This document shows positions 18,601 through 27,400 of a DNA stretch of 64,000 bases, one piece after another. The stretch is from positions 1-64,000 of the forward strand of contig CAYRLG010000011.1 in the NCBI GenBank assembly GCA_964425195.1. The letters are read 5' to 3'. The DNA is from Desulfamplus sp964425195 (lineage in GTDB: Bacteria; Desulfobacterota; Desulfobacteria; Desulfobacterales; Desulfobacteraceae). A program made the position numbers and the translations under genes. The notes beneath the pieces are model-generated. The model ran no database searches and was not told where the DNA came from. It saw only the letters and a list, made by a program, of their open reading frames with translations. How positions within the stretch are numbered: position 1 is the stretch's first letter; each line of letters opens with the position of its first letter.

Positions 18601-18856
18601 TATTGCTTTAGGCGGCTCTATAAATGGTAATACCATTGAATTTCCAGAGTACTCCTCAGATGAAATGAACCTTTATAATGCTGCTGTAAATTGGATTAAG
18701 GGTACAACACAAGAGGCTGCTATAATTGCAAGATGTGCTGGCAAAACAAATATACACAATCTTGAGCCTGAAGATATGCGTTCTATATCAATTGCGACTT
18801 CGGAGGCTCTTGGTCTCTCCTTGACTTCAGGAGCAGTAAAACGCGAGCAATTTTAG
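15623..18856 (+). CDS. Fused GXGXG + FMN glutamate-synthase-like protein with a second degenerate barrel
   Basis: A 1077-residue protein. Residues 40-200 form the GXGXG right-handed helix (repeats like GGNIIIKGNMGSRAG, as in GlxC/MgsB). Residues 270-660 are the FMN-binding glutamate synthase barrel (GlxD/MgsC-like), with iron-sulfur cysteines C576, C579, C582 and C587 in GCTGCMQCSSGRC. Residues 745-1077 resemble a second copy: MVELDQPFLFTGFD echoes MPVLIAPMSLGALS, and LINFGGLRSGTDVAKSLAL echoes VLMGGIQTGVDAAKAIAL. The copy lacks the iron-sulfur cysteines and several FMN-loop residues, so it is probably structural. With the upstream amidotransferase it could make glutamate or N-methylglutamate. 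AAAGGAGAAAG precedes the ATG. Confidence 0.88.
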   Translation: MPSIEPSAKIYSINSANINSNSSIIDLSSMPIKTANEVIRGYGAAHQNIEIINPDAKHYIAVGLTNPVKVSIQGSAGYFCGGLSDGPCIEVKNNVSWGVGDNMLSGTIVVGGNAGAIAGEALRGGNIIIKGNMGSRAGQVMKKGTLCCVGNSNFMAGYMMYGGRIIILGNSGEKVGENMAGGEIYVGGTIQSLGADTRLDQTSDDDFESIMALLDEYGISFSGKFKKVVCAGKELNYGKPEVQLKRIPFTKFSGSSANWWNEKIQEDIRVKSQIGRYRVRGYGTSRHIPHFNDIAFKYDISSELKKIKKTNVSMRTFIGSRNGGKSLDLSMPVLIAPMSLGALSPKVKIALAIASRLSGICDNTGEGGMYSIERAEAQQLIAQCLSGRLGWNIHDMKRADALELYISQGAKPGLGGQLMAAKLTKEIAQMRGIPHGMDLRSPSRHPDILGGDDLIMKVLELREAVGWRVPVSLKLGGGRTRDDIKIAYKDGIDFVELDGLQGGTGAGSNEVIEYVGIPTISALMEAMDGLDEIDASGELPIVLMGGIQTGVDAAKAIALGATAVGLGTSMLIAAGCTGCMQCSSGRCSVGITTQAPQNVEKFDIDKQAINMYRYLESFRWQLATITSSLGHSNVHELCRDDLIALTPEAAALTRLPYKPEYAHRNYPNRNKTSNSSPVVSALNIADGELKAQETGSANFPKSSRDIIRRMSKTSTDDIKSQQKIVATALEPRENPFPADRSAHLDDVVFLSAALTRLVIDPYREECSTKTRITRSIEIGQAKTNVPMVELDQPFLFTGFDAAPEHIKRTLACAITTCGCGYLGRYPLIKNSKVIEDNCNKNIWFQLLLPEDTPSPEADALIYLLLPSVNNTENISNNSICKNRNPYYPERLTPNQLIGICADSKTLPTVLPYALSKGFDILLIDTTSGIAKPWIELNNQFDLTVIRDAILRLRSMNMEEEISLINFGGLRSGTDVAKSLALNCNASIFGVAMAIALGGSINGNTIEFPEYSSDEMNLYNAAVNWIKGTTQEAAIIARCAGKTNIHNLEPEDMRSISIATSEALGLSLTSGAVKREQF

Positions 18857-18888
18857 CGTAAAAACATAGTAGTTATAGGCAATTAATC

Positions 18889-18908
18889 TATATTTTATAT
18901 AAAATATA
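18889..18908. repeat. 20-bp perfect AT palindrome upstream of the glnT-like gene
   Basis: TATATTTTAT followed by its exact reverse complement ATAAAATATA, about 20 nt before the start of the type III glutamine synthetase gene. It may be a promoter or operator element, but in AT-rich DNA it may also be chance. Confidence 0.3.
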
Positions 18909-18929
18909 CATATTTAAGGAGAGCCAATA

Positions 18930-20372
18930 ATGACAGCCATAGCAATTATGAAACCACATATTATCAAAGAGAGTAGAACAGAGAAGATAGGAGCGATAAA
19001 TATTGATAAAGATGCAGTGTTTAAAACATTAAAAGAGCAGAAGATTGAGTTTATATTGGCTCAATTTGTTGATATTCATGGTGCTCCTAAGGTGAAACAG
19101 GTACCTTTAGAGAGTTTTGAGAACATTGTGGAAAAAGGGGCAGGATTTGCAGGTGCTGCTGTCTGGGGCATGGGAATGGGTCCCGAAAGCCATGATCTGA
19201 TGGCAAGAACCGATATCACAACTTATACACAGCTACCTTGGCAGTCCAATGTTGCTTTGGCAAGCTGTGATCTCTATGTTGACGGTGAACCATGGCCATA
19301 CTGCCCACGTAATAATCTGAAACGAATGCTCAATCTGATGGAACAAAACATGGGATATCTCCTTAACGGTGGTTTTGAACCTGAACATTTCCTTGTAGCT
19401 TATGACGATAAAGGAAATATTAAACCTTGGGACCCGCTTGCAATAGATACCCAACCAAAACCGTGCTATGATTTTAAGGGGATGTGTCAAAGTATGGATT
19501 ATCTTCAAGATATAATGCGTTATGGCAATCAGATGGGATTTGGAATATATCAAAGTGATCACGAAGATGCCAATGGGCAGTATGAGATAAATTTTGATTG
19601 GACAGATGCAGTTCATGCTTCAGATCGCCTTATCCATTTTCGTATGATGAGTGGTCAGATTGCCCAAAAATATGGTGCTATTGCAACATTTATGGCAAAA
19701 CCTTTTGAGAATATGACTGGTTCTGGTGCACACCTTCATTTTCATATTGCCGATGCTATAACAGGAAAAAATATATTCCCCATAAAAACTGGTGAAGAGG
19801 ATTGGAAGGGTCTTGGTCTCTCTCGAACTGCTCTTTACTATATTGGCGGACTTTTAAAGCATATTCGAGCCATTACAGCAGTTGCATCTCCCCATATCAA
19901 CTGTTATCGTCGTATCCAAAGCGGAGAGTTTGTTTACTCATCTTCTTCTGGCTATACGTGGACACCTTCATTTGCATCATACGGAGATAACAACAGAACT
20001 CAACTTTTCAGATGCCCTGATTCCAATCGAATTGAAGATCGTTCTCCTTCTGCTATGGTCAATCCCTATCTTCTGCTTGCAGTTAACATTGCAGCTGGTA
20101 TGGATGGAGTTAAAAATAAGATCGATCCTGGTGAGGCTATTATGGGTAGAAATATCTGGAATCTTTCGGTAAAAGAAAGAAAAGAGATGGGAATGATCCT
20201 TTTGCCACAAAACCTTATGGAGGCTATAGAAGCTCTTGAAACTGATGAGGTTGTCAAGGCTGGACTTGGTAAAATTGCTGATGAGTATATAAAACTCAAA
20301 AAAGCTGAGTGGGGTGCTTTTATGAGACATGTTACACCATGGGAGGTTAAAAGATCGCTAACACTTCTTTGA
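18930..20372 (+). CDS. glnT: Type III glutamine synthetase / gamma-glutamylmethylamide synthetase-like (GlnT)
   Basis: A 480-residue glutamine synthetase-fold ligase. It belongs to the type III group that sits beside glxBCD in rhizobia and includes gamma-glutamylmethylamide synthetases of methylotrophs. Metal- and substrate-site segments are visible (SDHEDANGQYEINF, GSGAHLHFHI, NCYRRIQSGEF). It would join ammonia, or possibly methylamine, to glutamate using ATP. The adenylylation-type regulatory tail of classical GlnA is not evident. TTAAGGAGAGCC precedes the ATG. It closes the amtB-glxB-GXGXG/FMN cluster, which supports a joint role. Which amine is the real substrate is unknown. Confidence 0.87.
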   Translation: MTAIAIMKPHIIKESRTEKIGAINIDKDAVFKTLKEQKIEFILAQFVDIHGAPKVKQVPLESFENIVEKGAGFAGAAVWGMGMGPESHDLMARTDITTYTQLPWQSNVALASCDLYVDGEPWPYCPRNNLKRMLNLMEQNMGYLLNGGFEPEHFLVAYDDKGNIKPWDPLAIDTQPKPCYDFKGMCQSMDYLQDIMRYGNQMGFGIYQSDHEDANGQYEINFDWTDAVHASDRLIHFRMMSGQIAQKYGAIATFMAKPFENMTGSGAHLHFHIADAITGKNIFPIKTGEEDWKGLGLSRTALYYIGGLLKHIRAITAVASPHINCYRRIQSGEFVYSSSSGYTWTPSFASYGDNNRTQLFRCPDSNRIEDRSPSAMVNPYLLLAVNIAAGMDGVKNKIDPGEAIMGRNIWNLSVKERKEMGMILLPQNLMEAIEALETDEVVKAGLGKIADEYIKLKKAEWGAFMRHVTPWEVKRSLTLL

Positions 20373-20782
20373 TACTCTTCATTTATAAAAAAAGTACGAT
20401 AAAATAATAAAAATGTAATATTTTGACTTACGATATATTTATCTCAATAATGCTACATTTAATCCACAATGTCGATGTAATGAATTATATCGACATTGTT
20501 GTTAATTGCATGACATTTTTGAATGCAATCAGATATATCAGATAAAAATTCCTTTAAAAAAACAGTTTATAATAGCGTTAAGGCTTAATAAATATGGATA
20601 TACTACTCAATTAATATAAATATAAAAAGTCACTTGCTACCAATAAACATGTAAAGAAAAATTGCAAAAAGACTTGTAGGCAACCATGAAACAGCGTATA
20701 TATAAAAAATAAATAATAGATGATGCCATCAGGAAAAAATAGACGGTAATTTAATAAATTTGATTCAGTGAGGAGATAAACA
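20373..20782. other. 410-nt intergenic region before the corrinoid protein gene
   Basis: The region contains one strong hairpin (20466-20499, listed separately) and otherwise AT-rich DNA, presumably with the promoter of the corrinoid/methyltransferase pair. I saw no B12-box or other recognisable riboswitch core. GTGAGGAGATAAAC precedes the next ATG. Confidence 0.4.
20466..20499. terminator. Strong hairpin downstream of the glnT-like gene
   Basis: ACAATGTCGAT (20466-20476) pairs perfectly with ATCGACATTGT (20489-20499). Inner bases (GTAAT/ATTAT, one G-U) nearly close the loop. It is about 94 nt after the stop codon. Only a weak T-rich stretch follows, so terminator or processing site are both possible. 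Confidence 0.45.
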
Positions 20783-21415
20783 ATGGCAGATTTTAACGCT
20801 ATAACAGAAGCATTGGTTGCATGTGACGAGGATAAGGTTATTCAGCTTGTAAATGCAGCATTGGCAGAGAATATACCGGCATTTGATATACTTAATAAAG
20901 GTCTTATTTCTGGTATGGATATTGTGGGTGAAAAGATGGAGAGCGGAGACATGTTTATCCCTGAAGTTCTTATGGCAGCTCAGGCAATGGGAAATTGTGT
21001 CAAAATTCTTAAACCGCTCCTCAAAGAGGGAGAGTCGGCAAGTAGCGGTACCGTTGTTATTGGTACTGTAAAGGGAGATCTTCACGATATTGGAAAAAAC
21101 CTTGTTGCCATGATGATGGAGAGTGCTGGAATGACAGTGCATAATCTTGGTGTTGATATTGCACCTGAAGAGTTTGTAAAACAGATAAAAGAGAAAAATG
21201 CTCAAATTGTATGTCTTTCTGCACTTTTGACTACAACAATGCCAATGATGAAAAAAACTGTTGATGCAATCAAGGAGAGTGGACTTAGAGATCAGGTAAA
21301 AATAATGGTGGGCGGTGCTCCTGTAACTCAGATATTTTCTGATGAAATTGGTGCTGACGGGTTTGCTCCAGATGCTGGTTCTGCTTCAAAACTTGCAAAA
21401 GCTCTTTTGAACTAA
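20783..21415 (+). CDS. Corrinoid protein of a methyltransferase system (MtgC/MttC-like)
   Basis: A 210-residue cobalamin-binding protein: a helical cap domain (residues 1-85) and a Rossmann-like B12 domain (88-210). The lower-ligand motif is DLHDIG, with H101 coordinating cobalt. Proteins of this type accept a methyl group from a substrate-specific methyltransferase (methylamines, betaines, methoxy compounds) and pass it to a second methyltransferase. The adjacent downstream gene, 32 nt away, encodes that second enzyme. The substrate-specific MttB/MtgB-type enzyme is not in the window, so the methyl donor is unknown. Binding of B12 is secure; the substrate is not. Confidence 0.9.
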   Translation: MADFNAITEALVACDEDKVIQLVNAALAENIPAFDILNKGLISGMDIVGEKMESGDMFIPEVLMAAQAMGNCVKILKPLLKEGESASSGTVVIGTVKGDLHDIGKNLVAMMMESAGMTVHNLGVDIAPEEFVKQIKEKNAQIVCLSALLTTTMPMMKKTVDAIKESGLRDQVKIMVGGAPVTQIFSDEIGADGFAPDAGSASKLAKALLN

Positions 21416-21447
21416 TTATTTTGATTAGAAAATGGAGGCTTGATTAA

Positions 21448-22248
21448 ATGTTTGAGGTAATTGGTGAAAGAATAAATACATCAAGAAAAAATGTTCAAAG
21501 TGCAGTAGCCCAAAGAGATGCAGAATATATTGTTGATGATGTAAAAAAACAGCAGGCAGCCGGTGCACATTTTATTGATGTTAATGCCGGTGCTCGTATT
21601 GGTCACGAAGTTGAAGATATGAAATGGCTTATCAATACTATTCAGCCTATTGCAACTGTTCCTTTATGTCTTGATAGTCCTGATCCTGCTGTTCTTGAGA
21701 TGGCATTTAAAATGGTGGATAAAACTCCAATGGTTAACTCCATCAGCCTTGAAAAAGAGCGATTTGATGCAATGCTTCCATTTCTTAATGGTAAAACTTG
21801 CAAGGTAATAGCCCTTTGTATGGATGATTCAGGTATGCCATCATCATCTGATGACATTTTTGGAAGAGCTGAAAAATTAGTTGAAGAGCTTAATAAAATT
21901 GGAATTAAAACCGACAATATCTATATTGATCCGCTTGTTCAGCCAATAAGTACGGATAGCAAAAAAGGTGTCATGGTGCTTGCTGCTGTAAGGCTAATTA
22001 AGGCAAGATTTCCTGATGTCCATATCTGTGGGGGACTTTCTAATATATCTTACGGTCTTCCTCAAAGAAAGATCATTAACCGGACGTTTTTAGCTTTAAT
22101 GATGGCTGCTGGAATGGATTCTGCTATTATTGATCCGCTGGATCAAAAAATTATGGCAACCATTAAAACTGCTGATATGCTGCTTGGAAATGATAATTTT
22201 TGCGGTAACTATCTTAAAGGTGTCCGAGCTGGGGTTATAGAGAGTTAA
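21448..22248 (+). CDS. Methyl-THF:corrinoid methyltransferase (MtgA/AcsE family)
   Basis: A 266-residue pterin-binding TIM-barrel enzyme that moves a methyl group between a corrinoid protein and tetrahydrofolate. The N-terminus FEVIGERINTSRKN, FIDVNAGAR and GGLSNISYGLP are family motifs. It is a paralogue of AcsE at 38041-38946 but is shorter and paired with a corrinoid protein instead of AcsCD. With H101 of the upstream protein as acceptor, it probably feeds methyl groups into the folate pool and so into CODH/ACS. A clear terminator follows at 22284-22329. AATGGAGGC precedes the ATG. Confidence 0.9.
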   Translation: MFEVIGERINTSRKNVQSAVAQRDAEYIVDDVKKQQAAGAHFIDVNAGARIGHEVEDMKWLINTIQPIATVPLCLDSPDPAVLEMAFKMVDKTPMVNSISLEKERFDAMLPFLNGKTCKVIALCMDDSGMPSSSDDIFGRAEKLVEELNKIGIKTDNIYIDPLVQPISTDSKKGVMVLAAVRLIKARFPDVHICGGLSNISYGLPQRKIINRTFLALMMAAGMDSAIIDPLDQKIMATIKTADMLLGNDNFCGNYLKGVRAGVIES

Positions 22249-22283
22249 TACAATATCAGTTAAATTCTATGTTATTTGTTATC

Positions 22284-22329
22284 AAAAGAAGCAGAGACTA
22301 TTTAGATATTTTCTCTGCTTCTTTTTTTC
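22284..22329 (+). terminator. Rho-independent terminator after the corrinoid/methyltransferase pair
   Basis: A perfect 14-bp stem, AAAAGAAGCAGAGA (22284-22297) with TCTCTGCTTCTTTT (22312-22325), loop of 14 nt, continuing into a T-run. It lies 36 nt after the stop codon and is a textbook intrinsic terminator. Confidence 0.9.
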
Positions 22330-22453
22330 TTGCTTTTTAATCGTTACAATCATATAAATACAGGTTATTTAAAATTAGAGTCTTACTATTGATAAATTTT
22401 AAGTGTTTCTCACAAAGTTTTTGACAAAATTCAAGGATTAACAAAATAAAACA

Positions 22454-24310
22454 ATGACACAGATTAAAACTGAAAAAAACCATGCTGAAAAAAGATGCCA
22501 TAAAAGCCAAAATAATAATATCAGAAATATTGCCATTATTGCACATGTTGACCACGGAAAGACAACTCTTGTAGATGCAATGTTTAAGCAGAGCGGAGTA
22601 TTTAGAGTTGGTAAAGAGATAGATGACAGAGTCATGGACTCTATGGATTTGGAAAGAGAGAGAGGAATCACCATCTCTGCTAAAAACTGTTCCGTAGTTT
22701 TAGATGGGATCAAGGTAAATATTCTTGATACTCCGGGACATGCTGATTTTGGTGCAGAGGTTGAGCGGGCACTATCTATGGTTGATGGGGCAATATTGCT
22801 TGTTGATGCTTCAGAAGGTCCTCTGCCACAAACCCGTTTTGTTCTAAAAAAAGCACTTACAGCAGGATTGCGTATCATTGTTGTAATCAACAAGATTGAC
22901 CGTGCAGATGCCAGAATCACAGAGGTTTTAGATGAGATATATGATCTTTTTATAGACCTTGATGCAGCTGACGAGCAGATCGATTTTCCAGTGCTTTATG
23001 CTGTTGGAAAAAATGGAATTGCAAAACATGAATTATCAGATGATGATGTTGATCTCCAGCCTCTTTTTAAAACTATAATTGAAAAAATTCCGCCTCCTTG
23101 TTTTGATCCTGCCGAGCCTTTTCAGATGCTTATCTCTGATCTTGGACACTCTGACTACACAGGTCGCCTTGCAATTGGAAAAATTGCAAATGGAAGCGTA
23201 AGCTCAAAAGATGAACTTGTACTTATAGGTAAAGATGGAAAGCCAGTTAAAATTAAGGTCAGCAGCCTTCAGAGTTATGAAGGACCAGCCTTATCTCCTG
23301 CAAATTTAGTTGAGGCTGGAGATATTGCGGTAATTTCAGGTACTGATGCTTTTGAGATTGGCGATACTATATGCACCAAAGATTTTCCAAAAGCTCTTCC
23401 TCGCATAACTGTTGATGAGCCCACTGTATCCATGATGTTTACTATCTGTGATTCTCCTTTTTCAGGACTTGAAGGAAAATATGTCCAGTCAAGCAAAATA
23501 AGAGAGCGTTTAGAAAAAGAGGCTTTGGCAAACGTGGCGATCTCATTAAAAGAAACTGATGAGAGAGATTCTTTTGTTGTGCAGGGAAGAGGTGAGTTTC
23601 AGATGGCGATTTTAGTTGAGACCATGAGGCGTGAAGGTTTTGAGCTGTGCGTTGGGCGACCTGAAGTTATCTACAAAACTGGAGAAAATGGAGAGCGGAC
23701 AGAGCCGATTGAACGTCTTTTTGTTGATTGTGATGAGGAGTTTACAGGCATTGTTACTGAAAAACTCTCAATGAAAAAAGGGAGACTCACAAAACTTGTA
23801 AATAAGCGGGGTAGGGCGAATATGGAGTTCTCTGTTCCGTCACGCTCTTTGATAGGTTACAGAGATGAGTTCTTGACAGATACAAAAGGAACTGGGATTA
23901 TGAACTCAATCTTTGATGGATATGAACCGTACAGAGGAGATTTTCCCACCAGAAGAACAGGCTCATTGATTAGTGATAGAAAGGGTAAGGCTGTTCCTTA
24001 TGCACTTTATAACCTTGAGCCAAGAGGTCGGCTTATGATAGTTCCGGGTACTCCGGTTTATGAGGGAATGATAATTGGCGAGCACAGCAAGGAAAATGAT
24101 CTTGATGTAAACCCATGCAAAGAGAAGAAGCTTACAAACATGCGTGCATCAGGCAAAGATGAAAGTACAATATGCTCTCCGATAAAACCGTTGACTCTTG
24201 AGCGTGCTCTAAATTTTGTAAATCCAGATGAGTTGGTTGAGGTAACGCCGTTAAGCATCAGGGTAAGAAAAAAGATTTTGTCAAAACAGAGGCGATATAC
24301 TGGAAGATAA
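22454..24310 (+). CDS. typA: Ribosome-associated GTPase TypA/BipA
   Basis: A 618-residue translational GTPase of the BipA/TypA family, which binds the ribosome and aids assembly and stress adaptation. The GTPase motifs are AHVDHGKTT, DTPGHADFG and NKID, and ERERGITI is the switch I region. Domains II, III, V and the BipA-specific C-terminal domain fill residues 210-610, of normal family length. An extra polar stretch of about 20 residues precedes the usual NIRNIAIIAHVDHG start, and no strong ribosome binding site is visible. It converges with the beta-propeller gene. Confidence 0.96.
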   Translation: MTQIKTEKNHAEKRCHKSQNNNIRNIAIIAHVDHGKTTLVDAMFKQSGVFRVGKEIDDRVMDSMDLERERGITISAKNCSVVLDGIKVNILDTPGHADFGAEVERALSMVDGAILLVDASEGPLPQTRFVLKKALTAGLRIIVVINKIDRADARITEVLDEIYDLFIDLDAADEQIDFPVLYAVGKNGIAKHELSDDDVDLQPLFKTIIEKIPPPCFDPAEPFQMLISDLGHSDYTGRLAIGKIANGSVSSKDELVLIGKDGKPVKIKVSSLQSYEGPALSPANLVEAGDIAVISGTDAFEIGDTICTKDFPKALPRITVDEPTVSMMFTICDSPFSGLEGKYVQSSKIRERLEKEALANVAISLKETDERDSFVVQGRGEFQMAILVETMRREGFELCVGRPEVIYKTGENGERTEPIERLFVDCDEEFTGIVTEKLSMKKGRLTKLVNKRGRANMEFSVPSRSLIGYRDEFLTDTKGTGIMNSIFDGYEPYRGDFPTRRTGSLISDRKGKAVPYALYNLEPRGRLMIVPGTPVYEGMIIGEHSKENDLDVNPCKEKKLTNMRASGKDESTICSPIKPLTLERALNFVNPDELVEVTPLSIRVRKKILSKQRRYTGR

Positions 24311-24357
24311 ACTTTTGTAGATAAACTCTGATTGAATCTTGTTGGCATTGTTAAATT

Positions 24358-24385
24358 GTAGAGACGCTCAATCGTGCGTCTCTAC
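24358..24385. repeat. GTAG...CTAC palindrome, copy 2
   Basis: GTAGAGACGC (24358-24367) pairs perfectly with GCGTCTCTAC (24376-24385), 28 bp in all. It is the same length as copy 1 and ends in the same GTAGAGAC/GTCTCTAC arms. It lies between the convergent typA and beta-propeller genes, where it could also act as a bidirectional transcription barrier. Confidence 0.65.
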
Positions 24386-24422
24386 CTGTTTTTATCTGTT
24401 TTATTATTTGAACTACTGCATA

Positions 24423-27400
24423 TTATTTTAGCTGCAAATACCCGACCCCTTTATATCCGTTTGCGATATAAAGCCCCTCATCTTCAATGATAGTGTTATT
24501 TTGTGCTACATATAGACCAGAATTGGAGAATGTAGCCAGTTCATTCAATACCCCTCCAGAAACATTAACAACCTTTATCTCATTGCTATTCCAGTAAGGA
24601 GGCATGATGCCTACATAGTCATATCTCCAATATGGATAGTACCATCTTGATGTAAGAACAAGTGTGCCGTCAAGAGCCTTTACAGGGGAAAATGTACCCT
24701 TAAGATCGTATGAGTTGATAATATTTAAGCTGTTTGGATCAATAACGTAAATTTTAGTTTGATCATCTTTTATGCTCACAAGATAGATGTTTGTCTGATC
24801 ACAAATAACATCTCCATCTCCATAGCTCTTCTGGTCAAAAAATGCGGTTGCATCAAGCACAGCGTTATCTTGTCCAATTTCAAGAGAGTTAATTCTAATT
24901 CCTTCTTTAATATCAGAATCTGTATTATCAGGGCTGTCTATAAGATAGTAGTAGTATCTGTAGGTTTCAATGGTAATGAGCTTATCGGTGTTAAAAAGAG
25001 CCTTTGGTGTTCCAGGAATTGAGATATCTGCAAGCTGTGTTGGTGCGTTAATATCAGAGCAGTCATAACGTTTTAGAGTTGTGCTAATTGAGTACTCGTT
25101 TATATATAGAGAGCTTTGATCAACTGCTGGAGTAATCTCATCTTTAGGATAGTAGTAATTTTCGCTTACAGCAAAATAGAGTACTTTATTGGAAAATATT
25201 GGTTCAGATGTTGTCCAGGTTGAAGTATCTCCTATTTTTATAATGCTTCCTAAAGTCATAGTTTGAGGATCAAAAAGCCTGAATGCTGCTGAGTTCCATG
25301 AGAAAATTAACCCTGTGGCTTTATCAATAAAAAGTTCAGGATAGAGAAGCTCTGAGTTTTTAATTGACGATGGTTCTGTAAAATCAAATTGACCATCACT
25401 GTTCTGTCTGGCTTCTGATGGATTGCTGCCGCTATTATTTATGCTGTCATAACGCATAAGATCAGATGCTCCGTTTGTGTAAAAATCTCCGCCAAGTGCA
25501 AAGATGCTTTTTTGTTCCTGCTGATTTTCTACTTCTGCCTGAGCTGCTCCGCTTTCGTAAATGGCGATCTTTTCAACATTATATGCAAGTCTCAGCTCTC
25601 CAAGAATAGAGGGCTTTTGTGTTGATGATATTTTAATCGTATTAAGTGCAGAATCTCCCATGCTCAATGCAATATCTGCAAGGCTGTTTGATGAAGAGTT
25701 TGAATCATCAGCCTCTGAGGCTCTTTGCACATTAAATGTTGCTGGAACAAAATCTTCTCTGATAAATGAGTTCCAGTCAGAATCTACATGAATTATCTCA
25801 ACGCCTGAATAGTTGGCATCTGTGTAATAACTGATTGGAACCATTATAAGATTAGATAGTGTATTCCAGTAAAATCCTCTGTCATCTTCAATTGCAACTG
25901 AATAGCTGTAATCTGCAACTCCTGAAATAGGAGTAACTCTATCAAGAAGAACGGGTTTTAACGGGTCTTCAACTGAAAATAGTGCTATTGAGACCAATCT
26001 TTTTCCATTGCTGTCATCGTACCCAAGGGCAACAAGTCTGTCTTTGTAGAATCTGATATATTCTGACCAGCCCGGGACCTCAAGCTCTCCCATTATTTTA
26101 GGTGATGATTTATCTGAAATATCAACAACCCAGAGAGGGTCTTTTCTCTCATAGGTTACAATATAAGCTCTATCGTCCGTAAAAGTTGCTGCAAAAAGCT
26201 CTTCTCCCGGGGCAATTCCATTGACATAGCCTTTTTCTTCTACAGATATTTTAGATTCTGCATCTCTATTAAGCCCAAATATTGCAAGAGAACTTCCTTT
26301 ACTGATATCTTGATTACGGTAAATTGCAAACAAGGTGCTGGAAGAGATGTTTACATGGTACTCAGAAGGTACTCTACCAGAAATTTTAATCTCATCTATC
26401 TGTGTTAGTGGATCACTCTGGTTAAGATCAAATAGGTACAAAATAGTAGTATCCCAGCTAACTTTTGCAATATGAACCAAATAGTCGCTGCTTAGATAGA
26501 TATCTGAATCATAACCTTCAAGATATTTCTTAGATACAAGGGCAGGGGAGGCGGGATTGGAAATATCTATTGCTGCTACTAACGAGCCTTGTTCAACTAT
26601 TTCATCTGGTATTAGTAGATTATTTATATTGCTATCATAAGTTTTAAGATCAACAGGGGATGGATAATAATATGGTACTGTGCCAGTTATGAAAATTCGC
26701 TCTCCTGATTTTCTTGATGCAATATATTGAATATTGGGGTAAACCTGTTCTGACATTTTTGTGATAGTATTACCTTGAACATAAAAAACCTTTAGCACAA
26801 CAGAAGTGTTACTTTGTTCACTCATCTGTTCAAGAAGTATTACGTAGTCATCGCTGATATAGATATCTAATGGTCTATTTTGCAAAGATTCTGAGTGAAT
26901 AAGTTTTGGTGCATCAGGTTTTGAGATATCTACAACCTGAAATTTTGCTGCACTTCCATTTGCATAAAATAGTCTATTCCCATCTATTTTATAGATATCT
27001 GGCTTTTCCACATCAGAATCGCTGTTATCTTTATCTGTATCTGGAGTTGGAGAAGGAGATGGGGGGGTAGCAACATTGCCATTTTCTGCATCTACTGGAT
27101 AATATCTATCGTTGAGTTGATTGGTCAAAAATTGCGTCTGACCCGGAACTCTTTCGGATAAATCTGTTATAAGAGAAGTTACTGCAATATCAATCCAATC
27201 TGATTGATTTAAAGCATCTCCACCATTTTTTACCAGAAGCATTACAACAACAAGTTCAGGAAGTTCCCCTCCATCTTCTCTATTTAAAAGAGGGGTAAAA
27301 TCTATTGATGATAAAGTCCCCCAACCACCTGCTTTAATACACCCATAGGCTGAAAATATCGAAACTTGGTTTTTCCACACCAAACTTTTTGGATCATTGT

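Noticed and set aside
20373..20782. Riboswitch before the corrinoid protein gene
   Set aside because: No known core sequence was recognised; only one simple hairpin.
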